41,786 nt of DNA from Spirochaetales bacterium (GTDB taxonomy: Bacteria > Spirochaetota > Spirochaetia > JAGLYY01): the NCBI GenBank assembly GCA_023131935.1, contig JAGLYY010000002.1, positions 1 through 41,786 of the forward strand. The letters run 5' to 3'. Both the position numbers and the translations under genes were made by a program. The notes below the pieces were generated by a model that was given only the letters and a program-made list of their open reading frames with translations, had not been told where the DNA came from and did not search any database. Below, one piece after another: positions 34,226 to 41,786 of this stretch (positions within the stretch are counted from its first letter, which is position 1; each line of letters begins with the position of its first letter).

Positions 34226-35935
34226 CTACTCCTCAATGAGCCAGGTACGGATTAACTGGGCAACATCTTCGGGATGTTCCCTGGCCATATTAATGGCGTT
34301 CTCCTGCATCTCAAGACGAGCCCGTTCTTCCACTGACATTTGGACCTCAAGCCCCTCCTCTTCGGCGCTCCGGAGAGCTGCCTCACGCATGGCCTGGTGC
34401 TGTCTGGAGAGTTCCTCCTCCCGGAGTCGTCTCCTCCGCTCCATCTCCCTGGAAATAAGGCGGAAAACTACAAAGGCAATAACGATTACACCAACCGCGA
34501 TGAGGGAGTAGAGAATCGTCTGTTGGACCCTCTTCTGGCTCCGGTACTTTCCGTCCTCTGACTTGAACTTTTCGGTATGGTCAAACTGCATATGCTGGAC
34601 CGTTACCGAATCCCCCCGGGTCCTGCTGAAACCGATGGCATGTTCAACGAGGGTTTTCGCTTTCTTCAGTTCCTCATCATCTACCGGGGAGTACTCCCTT
34701 GCAAGCGCGCCGCCGGGATCAAACTGCAGAGCTCCTTTTTCATCATACACGAGATTCCAGATACCGTCGATGGCTATACCAATGGTGATTCTCTTTATCA
34801 TCCCTCCGGCGGTTTCTTCGTTAATAATCCTGGTATTTACCTCTTCATTCTGCATTACAGATTTATCAGAATATTCTCCATACTGACCATCCAGGTCCTT
34901 GTAAGCGGGGGGAGTCTGTCCCTCCTGTCCCGGAGGTCCCTCAGGATTGAAACCGGTTCCCTTGAAATAGATATCTGTAGTTTCGAAACTCCGGGTGATG
35001 GAGGGAGCCACTTCGGTTTCATCATACGGGGTCTTGGGATTATCCGCGATCATGGTAATGGGAAAATGCTCTTCGGTTTCCACAACCTTGCTGTCAAAAT
35101 CCATCTCAATATCAACATTTAAAATTGACACTCTGTCTTGAGTAAATATCCTTGAGAGCTCCTCCATTATTGTCTTCTTATAGATCAACTCAACATTACG
35201 CTTTATTTTCTGCTGCCGCTTGATTAACTCCTGCTTATCAAAATCAATAAGATCAGCGAAATCGTTGAGCTGAATCCCCTGGTGATCGGTGATAACGATG
35301 TTTTCATCTGAAAGTCCCTCTACCGCGAGCTTTACCAACCTGACGAGTCCTTCGATCTTCTTCCGGTTTGTGGTAAAACCGGAGCCGGGACGGGGGAAAA
35401 TAATTACAGAAGCGGTGGTGGGGTTCTGGTCCTCGGTAAAGAGGGCCCTTTCAGGTATCACGAGAGACACTTCGGCGTCGTCTATATCATCGAGGGCCTT
35501 AATATGCAATTCAAGACTCTTCCGGATTGCCTCCCGGAGATTCACATCCCGTTCAAAATCGGTAAGGGTCCACCGGTCCATCTGAAACATGGCGAAAGGG
35601 GAGGTCCCTGGGGGAATGAGATCTTCCCGGGCAAGGATCCCTATCATCCGCTGGGCCGTTTTCCGGTCCTTAACGTAGATAATACCTTCGGACGAGATGG
35701 AATGTTCTACCCCCTCCTCATTAAGACGGAAGGAAATTTCATTCCTCGCCTCTTCATCGGTAACAGGCGATGTTAACAACGGTACCATGCTCGGGGTCGA
35801 GCTGAAGGTAACGAGTAATACAATTCCAACAATGACGGCAATAACTATTACCGTTAAAATAACTTTTTGAACCGCCGTCCACTTCTTCCAAAGAGTAGAC
35901 AGCTGCTCTCTCATACGTTTGAGCCAATCGTTCAT
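34226..35935 (-). CDS. fliF: Flagellar MS-ring protein FliF
   Basis: FliF forms the MS-ring in the inner membrane. The 569-residue protein has N- and C-terminal membrane helices (about 23-45 and 473-492), YscJ-type ring-building domains between them (LTSPVTDEEARNEISFRLNE; VEGLSDENIVITDHQG) and a cytoplasmic C-terminal tail that binds FliG (VAQLIRTWLIEE). ATG at 35935 follows GAGGGG. Confidence 0.97.
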   Translation of the reverse strand: MNDWLKRMREQLSTLWKKWTAVQKVILTVIVIAVIVGIVLLVTFSSTPSMVPLLTSPVTDEEARNEISFRLNEEGVEHSISSEGIIYVKDRKTAQRMIGILAREDLIPPGTSPFAMFQMDRWTLTDFERDVNLREAIRKSLELHIKALDDIDDAEVSLVIPERALFTEDQNPTTASVIIFPRPGSGFTTNRKKIEGLVRLVKLAVEGLSDENIVITDHQGIQLNDFADLIDFDKQELIKRQQKIKRNVELIYKKTIMEELSRIFTQDRVSILNVDIEMDFDSKVVETEEHFPITMIADNPKTPYDETEVAPSITRSFETTDIYFKGTGFNPEGPPGQEGQTPPAYKDLDGQYGEYSDKSVMQNEEVNTRIINEETAGGMIKRITIGIAIDGIWNLVYDEKGALQFDPGGALAREYSPVDDEELKKAKTLVEHAIGFSRTRGDSVTVQHMQFDHTEKFKSEDGKYRSQKRVQQTILYSLIAVGVIVIAFVVFRLISREMERRRRLREEELSRQHQAMREAALRSAEEEGLEVQMSVEERARLEMQENAINMAREHPEDVAQLIRTWLIEE

Positions 35936-35967
35936 TTCCCCTCCCGTTTAAATGAACATCATTTTTT

Positions 35968-35992
35968 CCATCCTCCGGTATTACCCGGATGG
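35968..35992. other. Stem-loop between fliE and fliF
   Basis: CCATCC (35968-35973) and GGATGG (35987-35992) pair, with an inner GGT-ATT-ACC stem. It lies in the largest intergenic gap of the operon core (99 bp). On the minus strand it is followed by A residues rather than T, so it is not a terminator. It may be an mRNA processing or stability element. Confidence 0.45.
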
Positions 35993-36034
35993 TTTATCTC
36001 TACCCACCGGATAACCGGGGTTTATAATATCTCT

Positions 36035-36361
36035 TTACCGCAGGTTGATGATCTCCCTGTAGGCTTTCAGGGCGCCATCAAGAACCGATTTCGTTATCGA
36101 AACCGCTAAGTTTGCTTTTGCCATGGTGATTGTTACATCATGGGCATCCACCTCATCGGGGTGGGTTATCATCAATTCAGCAAGGCGAGTACTGTCCTGC
36201 TGAATATTATTAACTTCGTTAAAGGCATCGAGCAGGACATTTGAAAAACTCTTCCCCTCTTCGCCAAAGACTTTTTCGACACTGCCGGATATATGATTCG
36301 AATGGGTCCGATTGAGGCTTATGAGATGCCCCTGTACCTGATTCGCTTGAAAAAAGTTCAT
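36035..36361 (-). CDS. fliE: Flagellar rod adaptor protein FliE
   Basis: FliE joins the MS-ring to the rod. The 108-residue protein has the typical helical pattern, including FSNVLLDAFNEVNNIQ, DPDEV-like HPDEVDAHDVTITMAKANLAV and a C-terminal YREIINLR. It lies between flgC and fliF as in other spirochetes. Confidence 0.95.
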   Translation of the reverse strand: MNFFQANQVQGHLISLNRTHSNHISGSVEKVFGEEGKSFSNVLLDAFNEVNNIQQDSTRLAELMITHPDEVDAHDVTITMAKANLAVSITKSVLDGALKAYREIINLR

Positions 36362-36399
36362 ATTCTTCCTCCCTCTGTCCTATTCACTTTGTTCATCCC

Positions 36400-36858
36400 C
36401 TATCTTCCAATCTCAAGAGCCCGGTTAAACATACTCTTTGAACCGTTTACCAGAGCGACATTAGCCTCGTATGAGCGTGACGCGCTCATCATATCGACCA
36501 TTTCGTTTACCACATTCACGTTGGGCATCTCAACATAACCCTTTCTGGGGCCCGATTGAATTGCGTCCGGGTGGGTCGGATCGTAGACAAGTCTGGGTTT
36601 TTGGTCCATATCTTTTTGCACCGAAACAACCCGTACACCCCTGCCAACTCCATTGTCCAGGGCCGCGGGGAGAAAGGGGGAACGGTAATAGGGTTGTGAA
36701 ACCCGCGGCCGGAATATTACCCGGCTCCTCCGGAATGGACCTCCTTCCGGGGTCCTTGTTGTATCCACATTAGCTATGTTATTGGCAATAACATCCAGAC
36801 GGAGTCTCTGAGCACTCAAGCCTGTAGCCGCTGTGTTAATTGAAGAAAACAATCCCAT
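36400..36858 (-). CDS. flgC: Flagellar proximal rod protein FlgC
   Basis: A 152-residue rod subunit. The N-terminal rod motif is SINTAATGLSAQRLRLDVIANNIANVDTT (about 6-34, key ANNIANV) and the C-terminal motif is YVEMPNVNVVNEMVDMMSASRSYEAN, both diagnostic of FlgC. It starts 13 bp after flgB. Confidence 0.97.
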   Translation of the reverse strand: MGLFSSINTAATGLSAQRLRLDVIANNIANVDTTRTPEGGPFRRSRVIFRPRVSQPYYRSPFLPAALDNGVGRGVRVVSVQKDMDQKPRLVYDPTHPDAIQSGPRKGYVEMPNVNVVNEMVDMMSASRSYEANVALVNGSKSMFNRALEIGR

Positions 36859-36871
36859 TTACCGGAACCTC

Positions 36872-37291
36872 CTACCTGAGCACTATATTGACCTGGGTGA
36901 ATTGATTGGAAATAGCCCGGGTCATCAGATCATAACTCATCTGATTCTGAAGAGCGAGCATCATCTCTTCCTCAATATCCACATTATTACCGTTATTCTT
37001 CGATGTCGTAAGGTAATCCAACACCCTCCGTGGCCTCACATCCCGGTAATCCATGGTTTTTTCAAATGGTATATGCCGGGAATTCGTCATGGCAGCTTTC
37101 AGTCTCCCCGATAGCTGTTCAGAGGCAAGGGCCCGTCTGAGCTGAGACTCAAAGTTCACCGTCGACCGCTTGAAATTAGGAGTATCGGAATTCGCGATGT
37201 TGTCCGCGATCACCTGTCTTCGCAGGCTGTTCACATCCATGGTGCGGTGGAGAATATCTACTGTCTTACCAAAACTGTTATTTAAAAACAT
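36872..37291 (-). CDS. flgB: Flagellar proximal rod protein FlgB
   Basis: First flagellar gene of the operon and a proximal rod subunit. From ATG at 37291 it has 139 residues, with SLRRQVIADNIANSDTPNFKRS (about 22-43) and the C-terminal region EEMMLALQNQMSYDLMTRAIS. A strong AGGAGG lies 14 nt before this ATG; an in-frame GTG at 37306 directly abuts it. Neither spacing is ideal, so the exact start is uncertain. The 53-68 bp gap from hslU has no clear promoter. Confidence 0.93.
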   Translation of the reverse strand: MFLNNSFGKTVDILHRTMDVNSLRRQVIADNIANSDTPNFKRSTVNFESQLRRALASEQLSGRLKAAMTNSRHIPFEKTMDYRDVRPRRVLDYLTTSKNNGNNVDIEEEMMLALQNQMSYDLMTRAISNQFTQVNIVLR

Positions 37292-37359
37292 GGTGTTTGT
37301 TTCCACCTCCTCTCTATCTTCCTAGAATCGGCGGTTCTCTTCCCTCCTCTTAGGAAAAC

Positions 37360-38703
37360 CTAAAGAATATATTGGGACAGGTCCTGGTCCTCAAGGACAT
37401 CGGAAAGCCTTTCATCCACATACTCCCGGGTAATAGTTACCTCCTGCCCTTTCATCTCAGGGGCATTATAAGAAATATCTTCCAAAAGCAGCTCCAGAAT
37501 GGTATGCAGCCGCCGGGCACCAATATTCTCCTGTTTCCCGTTTACCTCCGCGGCAATCTCACTGATCCTTTTGATTGCTTCATCGGTAAATATCATCTTT
37601 ACCCCTTCGGTTTTCAGGAGTTCAATATACTGGGTGGTCAAAGCGTTTTTCGGCTGGGTAAGGATCTTCTCAAATTCCTCTGCTCCCAAGTCCTCAAGCT
37701 CTACCCTCAGGGGAAACCGCCCCTGGAGCTCCGGAATAAGGTCTGAGGGTTTCGAGATATGAAACGCCCCGGCGGCAATAAAGAGGATGTGAGAAGTATC
37801 CACTATTCCATGTTTGGTATTCACCTTCGATCCTTCAACGATCGGCAGGATGTCACGCTGTACCCCCTCCCGGGAGATATCAGTACCACTCCGCCCCTCT
37901 TTTGAGGCAACCTTGTCTATTTCATCAATGAAGATGATGCCCATCTGCTCTACCCGCTCCCGGGCCATTTCCGCTACCCGTTCACTATCCACAAGTTTAT
38001 CCATCTCCTCGGCAAGGATGATTTCCCGGGCCCGATTAATCGGCACACTTTTCTTTTTTTTCTTCCCTCCGAAAAGGCTTGAAAAATTACCAAGATTAAC
38101 ATCCAACTCCTCGAAACTGGTGCCGGGAAATATCTCAATTTGAGGAAAGCCGGGGCGCTGAATGCTGATCTCCACCATCTTATCCTCGAGTTTTCCATCG
38201 CGGAGTCGCCGGCGGAATTTTTCCCGGGTATCCGTGGGTTCTGTGATTTCTGCTACCTCGGTTTTCTTACCCTTGGTGATCCCGGGGAGCAGGAGATCGA
38301 GAATAACCTCTTCGGTACGTTTCTCCGCTTCTTCCCGGACCTTCTCCTCGAGTTCCCGTTTTACCAGGGAAACTCCGATGCTCATGAGGTCACGAATCAT
38401 GGACTCCACATCCCGGCCGACATACCCCACTTCGGTGAATTTTGTTGCTTCCACTTTCAGGAAAGGGGCGCCGCTGAGTTTCGAGAGCCTCCGGGCTATT
38501 TCAGTTTTTCCAACCCCGGTAGGGCCGATCATGATAATATTTTTCGGGGCGACCTCCTCACGAAGATCATCGGGGAGAAGCTGCCTCCTCCTCCGGTTTC
38601 GCAGGGCGATTGCCACCGATTTTTTTGCTTTATCCTGTCCCACGATGTAGCGGTCAAGCTCCGCGACTATCTGTTTCGGGGTCAGGTAATCAAGATCATT
38701 CAT
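37360..38703 (-). CDS. hslU: ATP-dependent protease ATPase subunit HslU (ClpY)
   Basis: HslU unfolds proteins and feeds them to the HslV peptidase. From ATG at 38703, 6 nt after GGAGG and inside the end of hslV, it has 447 residues. Visible are Walker A GPTGVGKTE (60-68), pore motif GYVGRD (93-98), the inserted I domain (about 105-240, with a GGKKKKK patch), Walker B IIFIDEIDK (256-264) and the C-terminal tail LSQYIL that activates HslV. It precedes flgB as in Borrelia and Bacillus. Confidence 0.97.
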   Translation of the reverse strand: MNDLDYLTPKQIVAELDRYIVGQDKAKKSVAIALRNRRRRQLLPDDLREEVAPKNIIMIGPTGVGKTEIARRLSKLSGAPFLKVEATKFTEVGYVGRDVESMIRDLMSIGVSLVKRELEEKVREEAEKRTEEVILDLLLPGITKGKKTEVAEITEPTDTREKFRRRLRDGKLEDKMVEISIQRPGFPQIEIFPGTSFEELDVNLGNFSSLFGGKKKKKSVPINRAREIILAEEMDKLVDSERVAEMARERVEQMGIIFIDEIDKVASKEGRSGTDISREGVQRDILPIVEGSKVNTKHGIVDTSHILFIAAGAFHISKPSDLIPELQGRFPLRVELEDLGAEEFEKILTQPKNALTTQYIELLKTEGVKMIFTDEAIKRISEIAAEVNGKQENIGARRLHTILELLLEDISYNAPEMKGQEVTITREYVDERLSDVLEDQDLSQYIL

Positions 38704-39232
38704 GAACTTCCTCCACAACAAGCTGCGCATTGGTGTATATACAGATTTTTGAGGCGATCTTCAGGGAGCGCTCAGCAATTTCCCTGGCGCCATACTCTGA
38801 GGATTCGAGGTAGGCAAGGGCTGCCGCGTAGGCGTAGGATCCGCCGGAACCGATGGCAATCGCCCCTTCGTCAGGTTCTACCACGTCTCCGGTCCCGGAA
38901 ATGAGCAGGAGCTTGCTGTAATTCGCAACGAGCAGCATTGCCTCCAGACGCCTTAATATCTTATCAGTCCGCCAATCTTTGGCAAGCTCTACCGCTGCCC
39001 GGGTAATATCTCCCTTATGGACCTTCACCTTACCTTCAAATCGCTCAAAGAGGGTAAAGGCATCGGCGGTGGCACCGGCAAAACCCACAAGGACCTTTCC
39101 ATCGTAAATGGTCCGTACTTTCCGGGCGGTACCTTTCATCACGGTATTTCCCAGGGTAACCTGCCCATCTCCAGCCATCGCGACAACATTATCTTTTTTT
39201 ACCGCAAGTACGGTTGTTCCTCTGAAACTCAA
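38696..39232 (-). CDS. hslV: ATP-dependent protease peptidase subunit HslV (ClpQ)
   Basis: A threonine protease of proteasome beta type. The 178-residue protein reads MSFRG-TTVLAVKK, so a five-residue propeptide precedes the likely catalytic T6. Other hallmarks are AMAGDGQVTLG, KVLVGFAGATADAFTLFE and AIGSGGSYAYAAALA. The start is TTG at 39232, 5 nt after AAGGAGG, overlapping the recombinase stop (TTGA). Confidence 0.97.
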   Translation of the reverse strand: MSFRGTTVLAVKKDNVVAMAGDGQVTLGNTVMKGTARKVRTIYDGKVLVGFAGATADAFTLFERFEGKVKVHKGDITRAAVELAKDWRTDKILRRLEAMLLVANYSKLLLISGTGDVVEPDEGAIAIGSGGSYAYAAALAYLESSEYGAREIAERSLKIASKICIYTNAQLVVEEVHE

Positions 39233-40140
39233 GAGTTCCTCCTTCTCCCTCCGTGGGGATGGGCTTGTTCAAACACCCTTCTGAGCTTTTCGGTACCCAT
39301 ATGGGTATAAATCTGAGTGGTAGAGAGGCTCGAGTGACCGAGCATCTCCTGAACAATCCTGATATCTGCCCCGTGGTTCAGGATGTGCGTGGCAAATGTG
39401 TGCCTGAATGTGTGAGGGCTTACCCGTTTATTTAAGGTGCTTTTTTCCAGGTATCCATCGATTATGTAGGTTATTCCCCTCTGAGTCAGTCTGCATCCCC
39501 GGACATTTATGATCAAACACCGCATTGCATCGGGATCATCCTTGTTTACATGATGTTCCCGCAGGGGGAGATACACCCCAAGGGCGTCCATAGCGCCCCG
39601 GCCGAGAAATACTAATCGATCTTTTCCCCCCTTCCCCAGGACCATGATGGTCCTCCGGGAAAGGTCCACATCCTTATAATCTATTCCCACCAGTTCCGAG
39701 ACCCGGCATCCGGTTGAGTAAAGCATTTCAAAGATAAGCCGGTCCCGGATACCTTGAAAATCCTTTCCGGTCATACCTATTATCTCCTGTATTTCCTTCT
39801 CCGAAAGAACATCAGGCAATCTTCTTGCCTTTTTAAACCCCCGTATCTCTTCAAAGGGGTTTGATATTACCTGCCCCTCTTTTATAAGATATCGATAAAA
39901 CCCTTTAATCGCCGACAGCATCCGGTTGCATGTTGCTACCGAAAGCCCTTCCCGGGTAAGGGAGGCGATGAACGCTCTCACCAGGGTGATGGGGATAATG
40001 AATCCCTCGACCGCCTCCTCAAGGAGAAATCTATAGAACCGCTCAAGGTCCTGCCGGTAAGCAGTAACCGTGGCCTCAGAAAGACCCCTGGTACTCATGA
40101 GCTTGCTCAGGTAGCTGTCAATCACCTCTCTACTCTCCAT
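39229..40140 (-). CDS. xerC: Tyrosine recombinase XerC/XerD (CodV-like)
   Basis: Xer recombinases resolve chromosome dimers at dif. The 303-residue protein has a SAM-like core-binding domain (about 1-90) and a catalytic domain with R146, K170, H243-x2-R246, H269 and the nucleophile Y278; this spacing matches E. coli XerD. It lies next to hslVU, as codV does in Bacillus. Whether it works as XerC, XerD or as a sole recombinase cannot be told here. Its ATG at 40140 follows GGAGG by 7 nt. Confidence 0.93.
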   Translation of the reverse strand: MESREVIDSYLSKLMSTRGLSEATVTAYRQDLERFYRFLLEEAVEGFIIPITLVRAFIASLTREGLSVATCNRMLSAIKGFYRYLIKEGQVISNPFEEIRGFKKARRLPDVLSEKEIQEIIGMTGKDFQGIRDRLIFEMLYSTGCRVSELVGIDYKDVDLSRRTIMVLGKGGKDRLVFLGRGAMDALGVYLPLREHHVNKDDPDAMRCLIINVRGCRLTQRGITYIIDGYLEKSTLNKRVSPHTFRHTFATHILNHGADIRIVQEMLGHSSLSTTQIYTHMGTEKLRRVFEQAHPHGGRRRNS

Positions 40141-41155
40141 TTAAGGACCTCCCGCGTTGGCGGTCATGGCGAATGGGGGAAGCCCCTGCCCTTCTAACTC
40201 CTCCCGAAGGAGCCTGGCAAGGAGCTTTCCGGTCTGCCTGGAATTGAGCCCCCCCGGGGATTTGTCCCCAGTTGGATTTCAGAAAGACCCCCCACTCTTT
40301 TAGAATATCTTCCATTCCCTCAACTACCATTGCGCCCGCGACGGCGTACTTTCGTCCCCCGGCTCCCGCGGACCCTGCAAGACCATCGCGATGCACAAAC
40401 AGATCTCTCCCTTGTTCAAGGGCAAAATCGGCTGTTATGAGTGCCCCCGACTTTTCCGGAGCCTCCACTACGACAGATCCCCGGGAGAGGCCGCTGATCA
40501 GCCTGTTTCTTTTCGGAAAGTTGTACCGCAGAGGGGGTGTTTCCGGAGGAAATTCGCTCATTATGCACCCCCCAGAAAGAAGGATCTGCCGGCCAAGGGA
40601 CCTGTTTGCACCGGGGTATATAGCGCTCACTCCGTTACCAAGGACGGCAACAGTCTTTCCATCCCCTCTTAATGCCCCCTCATGGGCTTCCGCGTCTATC
40701 CCCAGAGCAAGGCCCGAAACCACTGTTAAACCCGCCTTCGCGGCTTCAAAACCCAGCCGCAGCGCGGCTTTTCGGCCCGCTCCCGTTGGGTATCTTGTTC
40801 CTACAATCCCTAGAGCGGGAACTTCATTATCAGGAAGGATCCCCCGGTAATATAGTAAAAAGGGTGGATCGTATATTTCTCTCAGCAGAGGAGGAAATTC
40901 CTGGTCCCAGTACCATGTCCAGGAAATCCCCTCCCGGGCATCCATTTCGAGGTCCTCTGTCCCACAACGGAGAAGATTCCGAGGGTCCCAGGTCAGCGTT
41001 TTCAGTTTCCGTCCGACAATTTCACTGAGGCAGGAAAGAGAAAGGGCCGCAAACTGCTCATTCCCTGTAATCAAATCAGAAAGGAGCAATTTTTCCCTGG
41101 TAGATAAGAATCCGATCCGGTGAATGGCGAAAAGGACAGACTTAAGGACCTTCAA
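40130..41155 (-). CDS. dprA: DNA processing protein DprA (Smf), probably frameshifted near the 3' end
   Basis: DprA binds incoming single-stranded DNA and loads RecA during transformation. The Rossmann-like domain (about 105-300) is intact: LGIVGTRYPTGAGRKAA, VVSGLALGIDAEAH, VLGNGVSAIYP, FPPETPPLRYNFPKRNRLISGLS and GALITADFALEQGRD. The preferred start is TTG at 41155, 6 nt after GAGGAGG. At a 7-G tract (40255-40249) the frame enters an Arg/Ser/Pro-rich tail ending inside xerC. One G fewer gives a helical tail (GLNSRQTGKLLARLLREELE...) ending TAA at 40141, exactly before the xerC ATG. A sequencing error, mutation or phase-variable tract is likely. Confidence 0.9.
   Translation of the reverse strand: MKVLKSVLFAIHRIGFLSTREKLLLSDLITGNEQFAALSLSCLSEIVGRKLKTLTWDPRNLLRCGTEDLEMDAREGISWTWYWDQEFPPLLREIYDPPFLLYYRGILPDNEVPALGIVGTRYPTGAGRKAALRLGFEAAKAGLTVVSGLALGIDAEAHEGALRGDGKTVAVLGNGVSAIYPGANRSLGRQILLSGGCIMSEFPPETPPLRYNFPKRNRLISGLSRGSVVVEAPEKSGALITADFALEQGRDLFVHRDGLAGSAGAGGRKYAVAGAMVVEGMEDILKEWGVFLKSNWGQIPGGAQFQADRKAPCQAPSGGVRRAGASPIRHDRQRGRSLNGE
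40249..40255. repeat. G7 tract at the apparent dprA frameshift
   Basis: Seven G on the minus strand (C on +), preceded by CCCC. Deleting one base restores a natural-looking C-terminus and a stop codon that abuts the downstream start codon (TAAATG). Confidence 0.8.
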
Positions 41156-41786
41156 AACCACCCTCCTCGATCCAGGCCCTGTTTTTCAAAGCCTGTTCCT
41201 TCTTCGCGGGATCCGCGGTATTTTCAATAATCCGGTCGTAGAGATCCAGGGCTGCCTGGCTTTTGCCCAGGGTAAGATAAACCCGGGCAAGGAGGAACAT
41301 GGCATCGAAGTTGTACTGCTCTTTCTCCATGATCCTTACTAAATAAGGGATCGCCATCTCTCCCTCTTCAAATTCAAAAATATACAGTACCGACAGAGCG
41401 TAGAGGGCATCGACATACCGGGAATCTAGACTTAGCGCAGCCTCTTGCAGCCTTTCTGCCTCCCGGTAGAGATCCTCCCGGTCCCCGCTGTCCATCTTCG
41501 CTTTCACGAGGTTGGCTGAACAAACCCCCGCGTAGTAATAGAGGATGGGATTTGCCGGATAAACATCCATGGCAAATTGTAACTGCTCGAGAGCAAGACC
41601 ATACATCTCATTATCCATGTAGGCAGTAGCCAGCATTTTATAATACACCCCGAGCTGTGCTGCGGCTTCAAGCTTTTCCTCGACGATCCCCTTGTACTTT
41701 TTTATAGTCTCTTTCAGTTCTTCAATACGCTCTTCCGATGCCTCCTGACCTGAATACTGTGAATCATCCAATTTAAGGAGCCGTTC
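41142..41786 (-). CDS. TPR-repeat protein, 5' end outside window
   Basis: Tetratricopeptide repeats mediate protein-protein contacts. At least four TPR-like helical pairs are visible (for example MLATAYMDNEMYGLALEQLQ, YYYAGVCSANLV, LYALSVLYIFEFEEGEMAIPYL, FLLARVYLTLGKSQAALDLYD). The frame is open to the window edge (ERLLKLDDSQ), and the only internal start near there, TTG at 41771, has no ribosome site, so the gene probably begins upstream. The end overlaps the dprA start. No signal peptide is visible in the part present. Partner unknown. Confidence 0.85.
   Translation of the reverse strand, partial: ERLLKLDDSQYSGQEASEERIEELKETIKKYKGIVEEKLEAAAQLGVYYKMLATAYMDNEMYGLALEQLQFAMDVYPANPILYYYAGVCSANLVKAKMDSGDREDLYREAERLQEAALSLDSRYVDALYALSVLYIFEFEEGEMAIPYLVRIMEKEQYNFDAMFLLARVYLTLGKSQAALDLYDRIIENTADPAKKEQALKNRAWIEEGGFEGP

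Noticed and set aside
37307..37359. Possible sigma-28 promoter (GCCGATTC) before flgB
   Set aside because: The -35 match is poor (TAAG with 16-nt spacing), and early genes such as flgB are not normally sigma-28 dependent.
37814..38904. Long plus-strand frames antisense to hslU and hslV
   Set aside because: Antisense shadows of strongly conserved genes; composition is not protein-like.

Overview
The window is a chromosomal segment from a spirochete, most likely a free-living Spirochaetales-type bacterium of roughly 50% GC. The evidence is a nearly complete hook-basal-body and flagellar-export operon in spirochete order (hslV-hslU-flgB-flgC-fliE...flbB-fliK-flgD-flgE-flbD-motA-motB-fliL-fliM-fliY). 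A recognisable spirochete FlbB is present. The FlgE hook protein carries Lys165, Cys178 and Asn179 at the positions used for the lysinoalanine cross-link described in Treponema denticola. No flagellin gene is present.

Region 1 (1-7161) has mixed orientation. The 3' part of secA (+) faces a membrane-anchored LysM/M23 murein hydrolase gene (-). That gene diverges from a two-gene unit (+): a class B penicillin-binding protein with a PASTA-like tail, overlapped by 4 bp by a DUF115 'motility associated factor' glycosyltransferase-like gene. The unit ends in a strong hairpin terminator.

Region 2 (7162-7816) is an AT-rich 655-bp insert lying between two identical 22-bp copies of the terminator 3' arm. 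It holds a decayed REP-associated/IS200-like transposase gene (containing a perfect 35-bp palindrome and a 21-bp tandem repeat) and a 141-bp MITE-like sequence with imperfect terminal inverted repeats. This is the only clearly accessory part of the window.

Region 3 (7842-41786) is one continuous minus-strand array with mostly 0-100 bp gaps and many 1-4 bp overlaps. In transcription order it starts with a TPR protein (5' end outside the window), dprA (3' end apparently frameshifted at a G7 tract), xerC/xerD-type recombinase, hslV and hslU. Next come flgB, flgC, fliE, fliF, fliG, fliH, fliI, fliJ, flbB, fliK, flgD, flgE, flbD, motA, motB, fliL, fliM and fliY. Then follow fliO, fliP, fliQ, fliR, flhB, flhA, flhF, flhG, an unknown membrane protein, fliA (sigma-28), fapA, two small unknown proteins (one SwrB-like) and a divergent cheA. 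Together these encode the rod and hook, MS- and C-rings, stator, type III export gate and ATPase, hook-length control, placement GTPase/ATPase pair, the late-gene sigma factor and one chemotaxis kinase. The order resembles the Bacillus subtilis codVWX-fla/che operon.

I found no RNA genes, CRISPR arrays, prophage or clearly new multi-gene defence system. The items most worth checking are the transposon-split terminator with its repeats, the dprA frameshift, the poly-G tract at the fliP ribosome-binding site, the divergent CheA with its uncharacterised neighbours, and the PBP-DUF115 gene pair.
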